Positions 55,408 to 63,681 of a stretch of 64,000 nt of DNA are shown here, one piece after another (position 1 is the stretch's first letter; every line of letters begins with the position of its first letter). The DNA is from Aureitalea marina. Lineage in GTDB: Bacteria; Bacteroidota; Bacteroidia; Flavobacteriales; Flavobacteriaceae. The notes under the pieces are model-generated. The model was given only the letters and a program-made list of their open reading frames with translations. It was not told the DNA's origin and did not search any database. The stretch covers positions 2,344,501-2,408,500 of the forward strand of contig NZ_MQUB01000001.1 in NCBI RefSeq assembly GCF_002943755.1, written 5' to 3'. Made by a program: the position numbers and the translations under genes.

Positions 55408-56541
55408 ATGGGCCTTTTTGATAAGATCAAAGAAAAACTAAGCAACGAATTCATTGACATAGTCGAATGGTTAGATTACACTGACGATACCATTTGTTAT
55501 CGATTTGAACGCTACCAGAATGAGATCAAGAACGGGGCAAAACTGATCGTCCGCGAAGGTCAGACAGCTGTTTTTGTTAACGAGGGCCAACTGGCCGATG
55601 TATTTGGCCCTGGGACTTACACCCTGGACACCCAGAACTTACCTATACTAACCACACTTAAGGGTTGGAAATACGGATTCAATAGTCCGTTCAAAGCGGA
55701 GGTCTACTTTGTGAATACTCATCTGTTCACAGACGAAAAATGGGGGACTAAGAATCCCATTACCCTTCATGATGACCGTTATGGTCTGGTGGAGATCAGA
55801 GCCTTTGGAACCTATGCTTTCAAGATCTTCGATGCCGGGAAGTTCATCATAGACATAGTTGGAACAGATAACAACTTCACCAACTACGAAGTGAACGAGC
55901 ATTTAAAGAGTTTGATCGCTACCCGCTTCACCAATACGGTCGGTCAAGCCAATTTACCCATCGAACTCTACGCGGCCAACACCTCCGAACTTTCAGAGAC
56001 CTGTAGGGAAGTCATGCAGCCTGAATTTATGAGCATTGGTATTTCCCTGGAGAAATTCTATCTCGAAAATGTTTCCATGCCGGAGGATCTGAAAAAAGAG
56101 ATCTTCGAATACTCTCGCCTGGACAAACTGGACATGAGCAAGTTGACACAGTTCAAGGCTGCCAAAGCTATGGAAGCTGCCGCATCCAACGAAGGCGGAA
56201 CCGCCGGAGCCGGAATGGGTATGGGAATGGGATTTGTGCTTGCCAATCAGATGGGAAGCATGATGAGCCCGCAAATGGGTGGTGCTATGCAGCAACCTCA
56301 GGCCGCAGCAGTTTCGCCTCCTCCAATGCCAGCAGCTGTTCAATATTATTACGCCAGCAATGGGCAACAAGCGGGGCCTGTGACCTATGATCAATTGAGC
56401 GCACTGTTTGCCAACCGGACTATCAATAGAGAAACCTTGGTCTGGAAGCAAGGTCTGGACAACTGGATCGCACTTAAAGAAGTGGAAGAACTGAAAGCCT
56501 TCCTGGGCAGCAATACACCTCCTCCACTACCTGGAGCTTAA
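55408..56541 (+). CDS. SPFH-domain protein with C-terminal GYF_2 domain (YdjI-like)
   Basis: A 377-residue protein with an SPFH/band 7-type domain (about 30-240) similar to the virion-core-protein/YdjI subgroup: K-L-I-V-R-E-G-Q-T-A-V-F-V-N-E-G and Y-T-L-D-T-Q-N-L-P. A Met/Gly/Gln/Pro-rich linker (about 265-308) leads to a GYF_2 domain (about 311-365) with Y-Y-Y-A and G-P-V-T-Y-D-Q-L. There is no membrane segment of its own. In Bacillus the YdjI homologue sits with a zinc-ribbon membrane protein and PspA; here the next gene is such a zinc-ribbon protein, so the two likely form a membrane-stress complex. Confidence 0.85.
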   Translation: MGLFDKIKEKLSNEFIDIVEWLDYTDDTICYRFERYQNEIKNGAKLIVREGQTAVFVNEGQLADVFGPGTYTLDTQNLPILTTLKGWKYGFNSPFKAEVYFVNTHLFTDEKWGTKNPITLHDDRYGLVEIRAFGTYAFKIFDAGKFIIDIVGTDNNFTNYEVNEHLKSLIATRFTNTVGQANLPIELYAANTSELSETCREVMQPEFMSIGISLEKFYLENVSMPEDLKKEIFEYSRLDKLDMSKLTQFKAAKAMEAAASNEGGTAGAGMGMGMGFVLANQMGSMMSPQMGGAMQQPQAAAVSPPPMPAAVQYYYASNGQQAGPVTYDQLSALFANRTINRETLVWKQGLDNWIALKEVEELKAFLGSNTPPPLPGA

Positions 56542-56566
56542 TCTTTAAACCCATAGTACCCAAATC

Positions 56567-57670
56567 ATGAAGCAGGGGCCGACTCAAAAATCGGAACTCA
56601 AAAAGGCCTGTATCAATTGCGGAGCCGAACTCACCTATGCCCCAGGCACATCTCACCTGAAATGTGACTATTGTGGGCATGAGGAGGATATTAACCCTGA
56701 CGAAAGCCTGCTGATCGAGTTGGAATTGAAATCCTATCTGGACCAGATGGGAGCACAATCACACAGTGAGGAGATCAGTCTGTTGCATTGCAAGAACTGT
56801 GGTGCCAATCAGCATGTGGAAGAGAACTACAAGTCTTTGCATTGTGTTTATTGCGGCACCCCTTTGATCATTGAAGACTTGTATAAGGAAGATTGGATAC
56901 TCCCTGGGGCCGTACTTCCTTTTCAACTGACCCAGCAAGAGTCTCATCGGCTATTTGAAAAATGGGTGAAAAAGTTATGGTTTGCCCCCAACAAGCTCAA
57001 GCGAGCAGCACTGGATCCAACTCATACCAAAGGGCTGTATGCGCCATATTGGACCTTTGATGCGCAGTTATTTGCCAATTACACCGGACAACGAGGAGAT
57101 TATTACTATGTGTCCGTACCCTATACCACTACGGTAAATGGAAAAACTGTAACCAGAACAAGGCAGGAAAGAAGAACCCGTTGGACACCTGCTGCGGGCA
57201 GCATTCAAGGATTTGTGGACGATACCCTGATCAAGGCTTCTCATCAGAAAAAAGGGCTGATCCCTTTAAAAATAGCCCGTTGGAATTTGAACAAACTAGA
57301 ACCCTTTGACACCAGTTTTCTGGCAGGGTTCATCACCGAAAAATACACTATCCCCCTTAAAGATGGCCACTTAGAGGCCAAGGACGAAGCTCGCGTAATT
57401 GCCGATCGATGGGCCAAGCGAGACATCGGTGGAGATACCCAACGGGTGCACTCCCTGGACATGACCCTGAGCGATGAGACCTTCAAACACATACTGTTAC
57501 CGGTCTATATCAGTGCTTATCAGTATAAAGGCAAGCGGTACAACTTCTTCGTCAACGGCCAATCCGGAGCCATTTCCGGAGACCGTCCTTACTCTTTCTG
57601 GAAGATATTCTTCCTTGTATTGGCGGTCATTGCACTAATTGTACTAATCCTTTATTTGCAGGGACAATGA
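56567..57670 (+). CDS. Double zinc-ribbon membrane protein (YdjG-like)
   Basis: A 367-residue protein. Two zinc ribbons open it: C15-x-x-C18 with C33-x-x-C36, and a second set of CxxC pairs around 75-96 (H-C-K-N-C-G and H-C-V-Y-C-G). A central beta-rich domain (about 110-340) includes G-L-Y-A-P-Y-W-T-F-D-A and a tail-anchoring transmembrane helix fills about 346-364. The layout resembles YdjG, the partner of the SPFH protein YdjI in Bacillus. It begins 25 bases after the SPFH gene and overlaps the phosphatase gene by four bases. Confidence 0.75.
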   Translation: MKQGPTQKSELKKACINCGAELTYAPGTSHLKCDYCGHEEDINPDESLLIELELKSYLDQMGAQSHSEEISLLHCKNCGANQHVEENYKSLHCVYCGTPLIIEDLYKEDWILPGAVLPFQLTQQESHRLFEKWVKKLWFAPNKLKRAALDPTHTKGLYAPYWTFDAQLFANYTGQRGDYYYVSVPYTTTVNGKTVTRTRQERRTRWTPAAGSIQGFVDDTLIKASHQKKGLIPLKIARWNLNKLEPFDTSFLAGFITEKYTIPLKDGHLEAKDEARVIADRWAKRDIGGDTQRVHSLDMTLSDETFKHILLPVYISAYQYKGKRYNFFVNGQSGAISGDRPYSFWKIFFLVLAVIALIVLILYLQGQ

Positions 57671-58392
57671 GAACTTTGGTAGTTGGGGATATCCACGGCG
57701 GACTCCGTGGCCTGGAACAGGTCTTAAGGCGAGTTCGACCTAAAAAGGGCGATCAGTTTATTTTTCTGGGAGATTATGTTGACGGGTGGAGTCAGGCGGC
57801 ACAGACTATTGCCTTTCTGATCGACTTTAGACAACAATACTCGTGTGTATTCCTGAGAGGTAACCACGACGAACTAGCCTATAACTACCTCTCCAAGAAT
57901 GATGATCAGCCTCTGTGGCTGGCTCATGGAGGAGAAGCTACCCGGAGAAGCTACCTCGAAGTCAAGCAAGATGATATACAGGACCATCTGGCCTTTTTCG
58001 AATCGCTGATCAATTATCATGTAGATGAGCAAGATCGGTTATTTGTACATGCCGGTTTTAGTAATCTGCATGGACCTAAATACGAATACTACCCCAATTC
58101 GGTTTACTGGGATCGAAGCCTTTGGGAGATGGTATGTGCTATGGATCCTAACTTGGGACCAGAGGACAATCTCTATCCCAATCGGCTTCGGTTGTTTAAA
58201 GAGATCTACATTGGTCACACCCCGGTAAGCAGGATCGGATCTACGGTTCCTGTCCAGTTTGCCAATGTTTGGAACATAGACACAGGAGCAGCCTTTAAGG
58301 GACCATTATCTGTTATGGATGTGGACAGCAAGCAGATCTGGCAAAGCGATCCGGTGTGGAACCTCTATCCCAGAGAAAAAGGACGTAACTAG
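57667..58392 (+). CDS. PPP-type metallophosphoesterase
   Basis: A 241-residue calcineurin-like phosphatase with the metal-binding motifs in order: G-D-I-H-G-G near 7-12, G-D-Y-V-D-G near 36-41, and R-G-N-H-D-E near 63-68, followed by the histidine in F-V-H-A-G-F and G-H-T-P. It resembles bacterial serine/threonine phosphatases of the PrpA/ApaH group. It is translationally coupled to the zinc-ribbon gene, so it may act in the same membrane-linked process; this link is inferred from context only. Confidence 0.88.
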   Translation: MRTLVVGDIHGGLRGLEQVLRRVRPKKGDQFIFLGDYVDGWSQAAQTIAFLIDFRQQYSCVFLRGNHDELAYNYLSKNDDQPLWLAHGGEATRRSYLEVKQDDIQDHLAFFESLINYHVDEQDRLFVHAGFSNLHGPKYEYYPNSVYWDRSLWEMVCAMDPNLGPEDNLYPNRLRLFKEIYIGHTPVSRIGSTVPVQFANVWNIDTGAAFKGPLSVMDVDSKQIWQSDPVWNLYPREKGRN

Positions 58393-58434
58393 GACCTATT
58401 GAATTTATTCTTTATAGACCGCTTCAGAATTAAA

Positions 58435-58565
58435 TCAGTCCATCAGGTCCGGAGAAAGTCCTTCATTAGCGGTTTCGCCCTGACAAGCAGATACGGCGCC
58501 TAATCCAACTAAACTGCCGGCAAACCAATTTTTTTGGAAAATCTATTCTCTTCAAATCGATCCAA
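58435..58565 (-). other. Possible remnant of a signal-peptide-bearing gene
   Basis: The minus strand reads N-W-F-A-G-S-L-V-G-L-G-A-V-S-A-C-Q-G-E, very like a Tat/lipoprotein signal ending in a lipobox cysteine, then stops 16 codons after the cysteine. The frame has no start because of the run of seven A's at 58529-58535: with one more A it would open upstream to a TTG at 58565, giving about 43 codons. It may be the broken 5' end of a lost gene or chance. The remainder of the gap between the phosphatase and dehydrogenase genes holds only the terminator. Confidence 0.2.
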
Positions 58566-58584
58566 ATTGGATGAAGAAAGAAGA

Positions 58585-58612
58585 TAAAAAAATCCACCCC
58601 AAATGGGTGGAT
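58585..58612 (-). terminator. Intrinsic terminator after the ALDH7 gene
   Basis: On the minus strand ATCCACCC pairs with GGGTGGAT across a five-base loop and is followed by seven T's, 24 bases past the dehydrogenase stop. Confidence 0.85.
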
Positions 58613-58635
58613 CCTTTAAAGAGTTCATCAGACTA

Positions 58636-60192
58636 CTAAAGGTCGAACTTGATCCCTTGAGCTAGGGGTAGATCCGTGGTGTAGTTAATGGTATTGGTCT
58701 GTCTTCTCATGTAGATCTTCCAGGCATCACTACCAGATTCTCTTCCTCCTCCGGTCTCTTTCTCACCACCAAAGGCTCCCCCGATCTCAGCTCCGGAAGT
58801 CCCAATATTCACATTGGCGATCCCGCAATCACTACCAGCATGAGAAAGGAAGCGCTCGGCTTCTCTCAGGTTGTTGGTCATGATGGCGGAAGATAAACCT
58901 TGAACCACCCCATTTTGAATATCGATGGCATTGGTCACATCTCCACTGTACTTAATCAGGTAAAGAACAGGAGCAAATGTCTCGTGCTGAACGATCTCGA
59001 AGCTGTTACTCGCCTCGGCGATGGCAGGCTTTACATAACATCCACTTTCGTAGCCTTGACCTTGCAATACACCACCTTCAACTACCAGCTTACCACCCTC
59101 CTCAACAACTTTGGAAAGTGCTTGGTTATACATGGCAACGGCATCCGTGTCAATGAGTGGACCTACGTGATTGTTCTGATCCAATGGGTTACCGATGCGC
59201 AGTTGCCCGTAGGCATCTACCACGGCCTTCTTTACCTGGTCATATATGTCTTCGTGAATGATCAGTCGTCTGGTGGACGTACACCGTTGCCCACAGGTTC
59301 CAACCGCACCAAACACAGCACCGATGATGGTCATCTTGATGTCGGCATCCGGGGTAACAATTATGGCATTGTTCCCTCCTAATTCCAGAAGAGAGCGCCC
59401 CAGCCTTTCCGCCACGGTGGCCGCGACTATCTTACCCATACGGGTAGAACCTGTTGCCGAAACCAGCGGTACACGCTTGTCTTTAGTCATGAATTCACCT
59501 ACGCGATAATCTCCGTTGATCAGGCATGAGATCCCTTCAGGTAAACCGTTCTCGGCAAAAACCCGGGCTGCGATCTTTTGGCAAGCTACACCGCATAAAG
59601 GGGTCTTTTCACTTGGCTTCCATACTGTCACATCTCCACAGATCCAGGCCAGGGCCGTATTCCAACTCCAAACTGCAACAGGAAAATTAAAAGCCGATAT
59701 GATCCCAACTACCCCCAACGGATGGTATTGCTCATACATGCGGTGACCTTCACGTTCCGAATGCATGGTTAATCCGTGAAGCTGACGAGAAAGACCAACG
59801 GCGAAATCACAGATGTCGATCATCTCCTGAACCTCACCAAGACCTTCCTGGTAGCTCTTCCCCATTTCGTAGGAAACCAGCTTGCCCAGAGGCTCTTTTA
59901 ATCGTCTAAGTTCTTCTCCAAATTGACGAACGATCTCGCCTCGCTTGGGTGCAGGCATCACCCTCCAGCTGGTGAAAGCATCGGTCGCTGCTTTCATAAC
60001 CTGCTCGTACTCCTCCTTGGTGGTAGTGGTTACCTTGCCTATCAATTCTCCGTCTACGGGAGAATATGAAGAGAGTTGGTCGGTACCTGGCATCCAGTTG
60101 GAGCCGGTAGAGGTACCATAATTTATATCCTTGAGTTCGAGTTGTTCAAGGGCCTTATCAATGCCAAATGATGTAGATATAGCTACGGACAT
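58636..60192 (-). CDS. amaB: ALDH7-family aldehyde dehydrogenase (aminoadipate-semialdehyde type)
   Basis: A 518-residue NAD-dependent dehydrogenase of the antiquitin (ALDH7) group: the substrate-facing F-N-F-P-V-A-V-W motif, catalytic glutamate in L-E-L-G-G-N-N-A near residue 270, and catalytic cysteine in G-Q-R-C-T-S near 305. Family members oxidise L-2-aminoadipate-6-semialdehyde in lysine breakdown. Its position just after the 3-hydroxyanthranilate dioxygenase gene could instead indicate a semialdehyde of the kynurenine route; the sequence does not settle this. A TACCTTCG box (one mismatch) lies 36 bases upstream. Confidence 0.85.
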   Translation of the reverse strand: MSVAISTSFGIDKALEQLELKDINYGTSTGSNWMPGTDQLSSYSPVDGELIGKVTTTTKEEYEQVMKAATDAFTSWRVMPAPKRGEIVRQFGEELRRLKEPLGKLVSYEMGKSYQEGLGEVQEMIDICDFAVGLSRQLHGLTMHSEREGHRMYEQYHPLGVVGIISAFNFPVAVWSWNTALAWICGDVTVWKPSEKTPLCGVACQKIAARVFAENGLPEGISCLINGDYRVGEFMTKDKRVPLVSATGSTRMGKIVAATVAERLGRSLLELGGNNAIIVTPDADIKMTIIGAVFGAVGTCGQRCTSTRRLIIHEDIYDQVKKAVVDAYGQLRIGNPLDQNNHVGPLIDTDAVAMYNQALSKVVEEGGKLVVEGGVLQGQGYESGCYVKPAIAEASNSFEIVQHETFAPVLYLIKYSGDVTNAIDIQNGVVQGLSSAIMTNNLREAERFLSHAGSDCGIANVNIGTSGAEIGGAFGGEKETGGGRESGSDAWKIYMRRQTNTINYTTDLPLAQGIKFDL

Positions 60193-60264
60193 AACCTATG
60201 ATTTTTAATGCGTTAAGTTTCGTCCCGCGAAGGTACGACAATGCAGTAAGAAAAGGAAGATAAA

Positions 60265-60801
60265 CTAGTCTTCTGTGAAGCGGGGATCGGACTCCATTAC
60301 AGTTCCGCAATTATTACAGGTACGAAGTTCCTTAGAACCATAGAAGGTCTTGAAATGCGGGAGGAAATCCTTCTCAATGTCGTGTAATTCGAAATAGACA
60401 TCGTGCAGTTTGTTGTTGCAGTTATCACAAAACCACATCAAGCCATCCGTAAAACCTAAGCCCGCTCGTTTACGCTCGACTACCAAACCAATTGACCCCT
60501 CTTCTCTTCCAGGAGAATGAGGAACTTTAGCCGGATGAAGGTACATGTCGCCAGGACCAAGGTGCATTTCCTTTCTTTCCCCCTCTTCCTGGATTACCAC
60601 ACAAATATTCCCTTCCAACTGATAGAACAGTTCTTCGGTCTCATTGTAATGATAATCCTTCCTTGCATTGGGACCCGCTACGATCATCACGATGTAATCA
60701 TCGGCATCGACATACAAGTTTTTATTGGCCACCGGAGGTTTTAATTTATCCCTGTTCTCCGAGATCCATTTATCGAGGTTGAAAGGTTTAGAAATAGCCA
60801 T
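60265..60801 (-). CDS. nbaC: 3-Hydroxyanthranilate 3,4-dioxygenase
   Basis: Opens the ring of 3-hydroxyanthranilate with O2 in tryptophan catabolism through kynurenine. The 178-residue cupin has the iron ligands His51, Glu57 and His95, substrate arginines Arg47 and Arg99, and a glutamate at 109; these positions agree with the Cupriavidus enzyme as I recall it. The extra rubredoxin-like iron site Cys125, Cys128, Cys162, Cys165 is complete. No other kynurenine-pathway gene is in the window, so the context is only the ALDH7 gene downstream. A perfect inverted repeat covers its start region. Confidence 0.95.
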   Translation of the reverse strand: MAISKPFNLDKWISENRDKLKPPVANKNLYVDADDYIVMIVAGPNARKDYHYNETEELFYQLEGNICVVIQEEGERKEMHLGPGDMYLHPAKVPHSPGREEGSIGLVVERKRAGLGFTDGLMWFCDNCNNKLHDVYFELHDIEKDFLPHFKTFYGSKELRTCNNCGTVMESDPRFTED

Positions 60802-60838
60802 TGCCGTACAATATCAGTTTATGATAAATGTACGGCAA
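60801..60838 (-). promoter_or_regulatory. Inverted repeat over the nbaC start
   Basis: TTGCCGTACA (60801-60810) and TGTACGGCAA (60829-60838) are perfect 10-base arms, with an inner TATCA/TGATA pairing. The nbaC start codon begins at the last base of one arm, and a TACATTTA box (60825-60832, minus strand) lies within the repeat. There is no T-tract, so it is not a terminator of the CAP gene. It could be a repressor operator or an mRNA hairpin. Confidence 0.55.
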
Positions 60839-60866
60839 TTCAGTGTATTGTAAAAGCGAGTAGAGT

Positions 60867-61379
60867 TTACTTGCTGTAGAACAGATTGGTAAAGTAATAG
60901 GTGCCGCGAGCATCCTGGACGATCCCAAACCCTGCATGGGTATAATCGGACTCTATAGTTTCCCTGTGACCCGGGCTATTTAACCAGGCAAAAACAACTT
61001 CTTCCGCCGAGGTGTACCCGTAGGCAACATTCTCTCCAACCATTTTCGCACCGCGCTCCCGCATTCCGCTAGCTCGCGTTCCGAAGTTATCATGACTTAC
61101 ACGACCATTGATGATCATGTAATCCGTATGCTGCACAGAGTAGGCCGATCCGTATTGATTATCCAGCTTTAATGGCTGAAGACCAATACCTTGACGGTGA
61201 TCATTCAATAGTTGAAGAATTTCGTTGGCCATGACCCAGTCGGTCTTATTGGCCAGGTTGACATCTATGTCAAAACTAAAATTTAACTCCTCTTCCGGGA
61301 CAACTGCTTCGTCCTTAGAACAGGAGACAGCCAGGCACAGAAACGCCATAGCAAGTAGGCTGATCCTTAGTGATCTCAT
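60867..61379 (-). CDS. CAP-domain (SCP/PR1) lipoprotein
   Basis: A 170-residue lipoprotein (L-A-V-S-C, Cys20) with a single CAP domain. Its signature elements are L-L-N-D-H-R near 57-62, the H-T-D-Y-M and V-S-H-D-N-F-G-T-R segments (histidines 78 and 98 region), G-E-N-V-A-Y-G and W-L-N-S-P-G-H-R. The acidic spacer after Cys20 is about 30 residues. Bacterial CAP proteins are secreted or envelope proteins of generally unknown activity. The gene stands alone. Confidence 0.88.
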   Translation of the reverse strand: MRSLRISLLAMAFLCLAVSCSKDEAVVPEEELNFSFDIDVNLANKTDWVMANEILQLLNDHRQGIGLQPLKLDNQYGSAYSVQHTDYMIINGRVSHDNFGTRASGMRERGAKMVGENVAYGYTSAEEVVFAWLNSPGHRETIESDYTHAGFGIVQDARGTYYFTNLFYSK

Positions 61380-61587
61380 AATACGGGGGCATCAAATTTG
61401 GGGCATGATGCAGGTCAAATATAGAAAAAAAACAACACAAAAGTGCTTTTTATCCGATTTTTTGTGGTTTTAATCGATGTTTTAGGCCTTTTGTAGGTTT
61501 ATTTCCTACAGTTTAAGAAATATTCTATCCGGGATAACTCTGCAGAATTTGTGGTAAATTCAAGGGCGAATTACAAGCTACTCTCTT

Positions 61588-62658
61588 ATGAAAAAAATAC
61601 TCAGCCTTCTATTGATCCTTTCCCTGATCTGGGGATGTAAAGAGTCGGGAAATGAGCCCGGAGATCAAGCGCTAAACTCCACAACTGAATCTTCTGATGA
61701 ACCAACGTTTGGCCTGGTAATTCACGGAGGAGCCGGCACCATCTTAAAAAAGAACATGACGGATTCACTTGAACAGGCGTATCGGGCTATATTGGAAGAA
61801 GCCATACACGCAGGTCATGAGATATTGAAGAACGACGGGACAGCCATGGAGGCCGTTACGGCTACTATCAATATCATGGAAGACTCTTCGCTTTTCAATG
61901 CTGGTAAAGGAGCGGTATTTACCCATGAGGAAACCAATGAGCTTGATGCTTCCGTAATGGACGGGGCTACCCTTAATGCTGGTGCCATCGCAGGGGTTAC
62001 ACGAATAAAGAATCCAATCGATCTGGCTGTAGAGGTCATGAACAACAGCGATCATGTAATGCTGGCGGGTACAGGAGCCGAGGTTTTTGCTCAAACCCGG
62101 GGAATAGAGCTAGTAGATCCAGAATATTTTTATACCGAAAGGAGGTTTAACTCCCTTCAGCGCATTAAGGAAAGAGAGAAGACGGAGCTGGACCATGACG
62201 GAACTGCTTCGTCCTTTGACCCCTTTATCAAGGACAGTAAATTTGGCACCGTTGGATGCGCCGCACTGGATAAACAAGGTAACCTGGCCGCAGGAACCTC
62301 AACAGGCGGTATGACCAATAAGCGTTGGAACCGCATCGGGGATGCCCCCATCATTGGGGCAGGAACTTATGCGAACAACGCCACTTGTGCCGTCTCCTCT
62401 ACCGGATGGGGAGAATACTTTATCCGGGCCATGGTTGCCCATGATATTTCGGCCATGATGGAGTACAAGGGCAGTAGCCTGGAGAATGCCGCCCACGAAG
62501 TGATTCACGACAAGGTCGGTGGACTTGGTGGTGATGGAGGCATAGTTGCCATAGACAAGGATGGCAATGTGGCCATGGAATTCAATACCGCGGGCATGTA
62601 CAGAGCGCATATGAATGCTAATGGGGATCTGGTAATTGGAATCTACGAGAAGGAATAA
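61588..62658 (+). CDS. Isoaspartyl peptidase/L-asparaginase lipoprotein
   Basis: A 356-residue Ntn-hydrolase that cleaves beta-aspartyl dipeptides and asparagine. The precursor self-cleaves before Thr221 in F-G-T-V-G-C, freeing the nucleophile; the following G-N-L-A-A-G-T-S-T-G-G-M-T-N-K and G-D-A-P-I-I-G-A-G-T-Y blocks carry the substrate-binding residues. The N-terminal L-I-W-G-C lipobox (Cys17) predicts a lipoprotein in the periplasm or at the surface. It heads a short operon with an ABM protein and cutC. Confidence 0.92.
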   Translation: MKKILSLLLILSLIWGCKESGNEPGDQALNSTTESSDEPTFGLVIHGGAGTILKKNMTDSLEQAYRAILEEAIHAGHEILKNDGTAMEAVTATINIMEDSSLFNAGKGAVFTHEETNELDASVMDGATLNAGAIAGVTRIKNPIDLAVEVMNNSDHVMLAGTGAEVFAQTRGIELVDPEYFYTERRFNSLQRIKEREKTELDHDGTASSFDPFIKDSKFGTVGCAALDKQGNLAAGTSTGGMTNKRWNRIGDAPIIGAGTYANNATCAVSSTGWGEYFIRAMVAHDISAMMEYKGSSLENAAHEVIHDKVGGLGGDGGIVAIDKDGNVAMEFNTAGMYRAHMNANGDLVIGIYEKE

Positions 62659-62661
62659 TCT

Positions 62662-62964
62662 ATGACCCCCTACTACGCTGTAATTTTCTCTAACACCCAA
62701 ACCGATGACTTGCAAGGTTATGCAGAAATGGCTTCCGCTATGGAAGAATTGGCTAGCCAGCAAGCTGGATACCTGGGTATGGAACATGCCCGGGAAGAGA
62801 TTGGCATTACCATCAGTTATTGGGAAACACTGGAGGACATTCGCAACTGGAAAGCCAATTTGGATCACCAGCTGGCGCAGGACATGGGCAAGGAAAAATG
62901 GTATAGCTGGTATAAGACCAGGATCTGCAAGGTGGAACGGGAATACGAATTTCACAAAAGCTAG
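62662..62964 (+). CDS. Antibiotic biosynthesis monooxygenase (ABM) domain protein
   Basis: A 100-residue ferredoxin-like-fold protein of the dimeric alpha-beta barrel type. The opening Y-Y-A-V-I-F-S-N strand, G-Y-L-G-M-E-H-A and I-S-Y-W-E-T-L-E-D-I-R-N-W-K-A-N-L-D-H motif are typical of ABM/YhgC-like proteins. Function unknown. It begins three bases after the asparaginase gene and abuts cutC with no gap. Confidence 0.82.
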   Translation: MTPYYAVIFSNTQTDDLQGYAEMASAMEELASQQAGYLGMEHAREEIGITISYWETLEDIRNWKANLDHQLAQDMGKEKWYSWYKTRICKVEREYEFHKS

Positions 62965-63681
62965 ATGGATGTCACCCGTGTTGAGATCTGTGCCAATGGC
63001 CTGGAAAGTGCCTTGAGGGCCCAGAAGGGTGGTGCAGACAGAATAGAACTATGTCGCGCCCTGGAGTTGAACGGACTCACACCTGATCCCAGGACAATTC
63101 GCGCTGCAGTGCGCCAACTTAAAATACCTATTCATGTGCTTATCAGACCTCGAGCAGGCAACTTCTGCTACTCGGACAATGAGATCAGGATCATCATCCG
63201 CCAAATTGAAGTGGCAAGAGATTTGGGTTGCCAGGGTATAGTCTGTGGAGCCTTAACCACCGATCGTAAAATCGACCTGCTTGCCACGGAAAGATTTATA
63301 AAGGCGGCTGGAAACTTGCCTTTCACCTTTCACCGGGCGTTCGATTCCATCCCCGATCAGTACTCAGCCCTGGAACAGTTAATTGATCTTGGTGTGGGCC
63401 GAGTTCTAACGTCCGGAGGAAAATCCACTGCATTAGAGGGAATTACTCACCTCATCAAATTACAGGACCAAGCCAAAGATCGAATTGAGATCATGCCTGG
63501 TTCTGGCATAAACCCTAACAATGTGAATCAATTCTTGGAGAAGGGATTTAGCAGTATCCATTCATCCGCTAGCCGGACGAACCAAGGGAAATCTAAGGGG
63601 TCTCCAAAGACACAATTGACCGAGGTCAAGGAGATCATACGGCAAGTCAGGATGTTTGGCCCCATTCTGAATAAGGGCTAA
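62965..63681 (+). CDS. cutC: CutC-family protein
   Basis: A 238-residue TIM-barrel protein of the CutC family: V-E-I-C-A-N-G at the start, G-G-A-D-R-I-E-L-C near 20-28, and the R-P-R-A-G-N-F-C-Y and F-H-R-A-F-D segments. CutC was described as a copper-homeostasis protein, but the copper link is weak and the enzyme activity is unknown. Its 3' end overlaps the convergent CYTH gene by 35 bases, an unusually long tail-to-tail overlap. Confidence 0.9.
   Translation: MDVTRVEICANGLESALRAQKGGADRIELCRALELNGLTPDPRTIRAAVRQLKIPIHVLIRPRAGNFCYSDNEIRIIIRQIEVARDLGCQGIVCGALTTDRKIDLLATERFIKAAGNLPFTFHRAFDSIPDQYSALEQLIDLGVGRVLTSGGKSTALEGITHLIKLQDQAKDRIEIMPGSGINPNNVNQFLEKGFSSIHSSASRTNQGKSKGSPKTQLTEVKEIIRQVRMFGPILNKG

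Noticed and set aside
60801-60838. Inverted repeat as terminator of the CAP-domain gene
   Set aside because: No T-tract follows it on the minus strand, and it overlaps the nbaC start codon.
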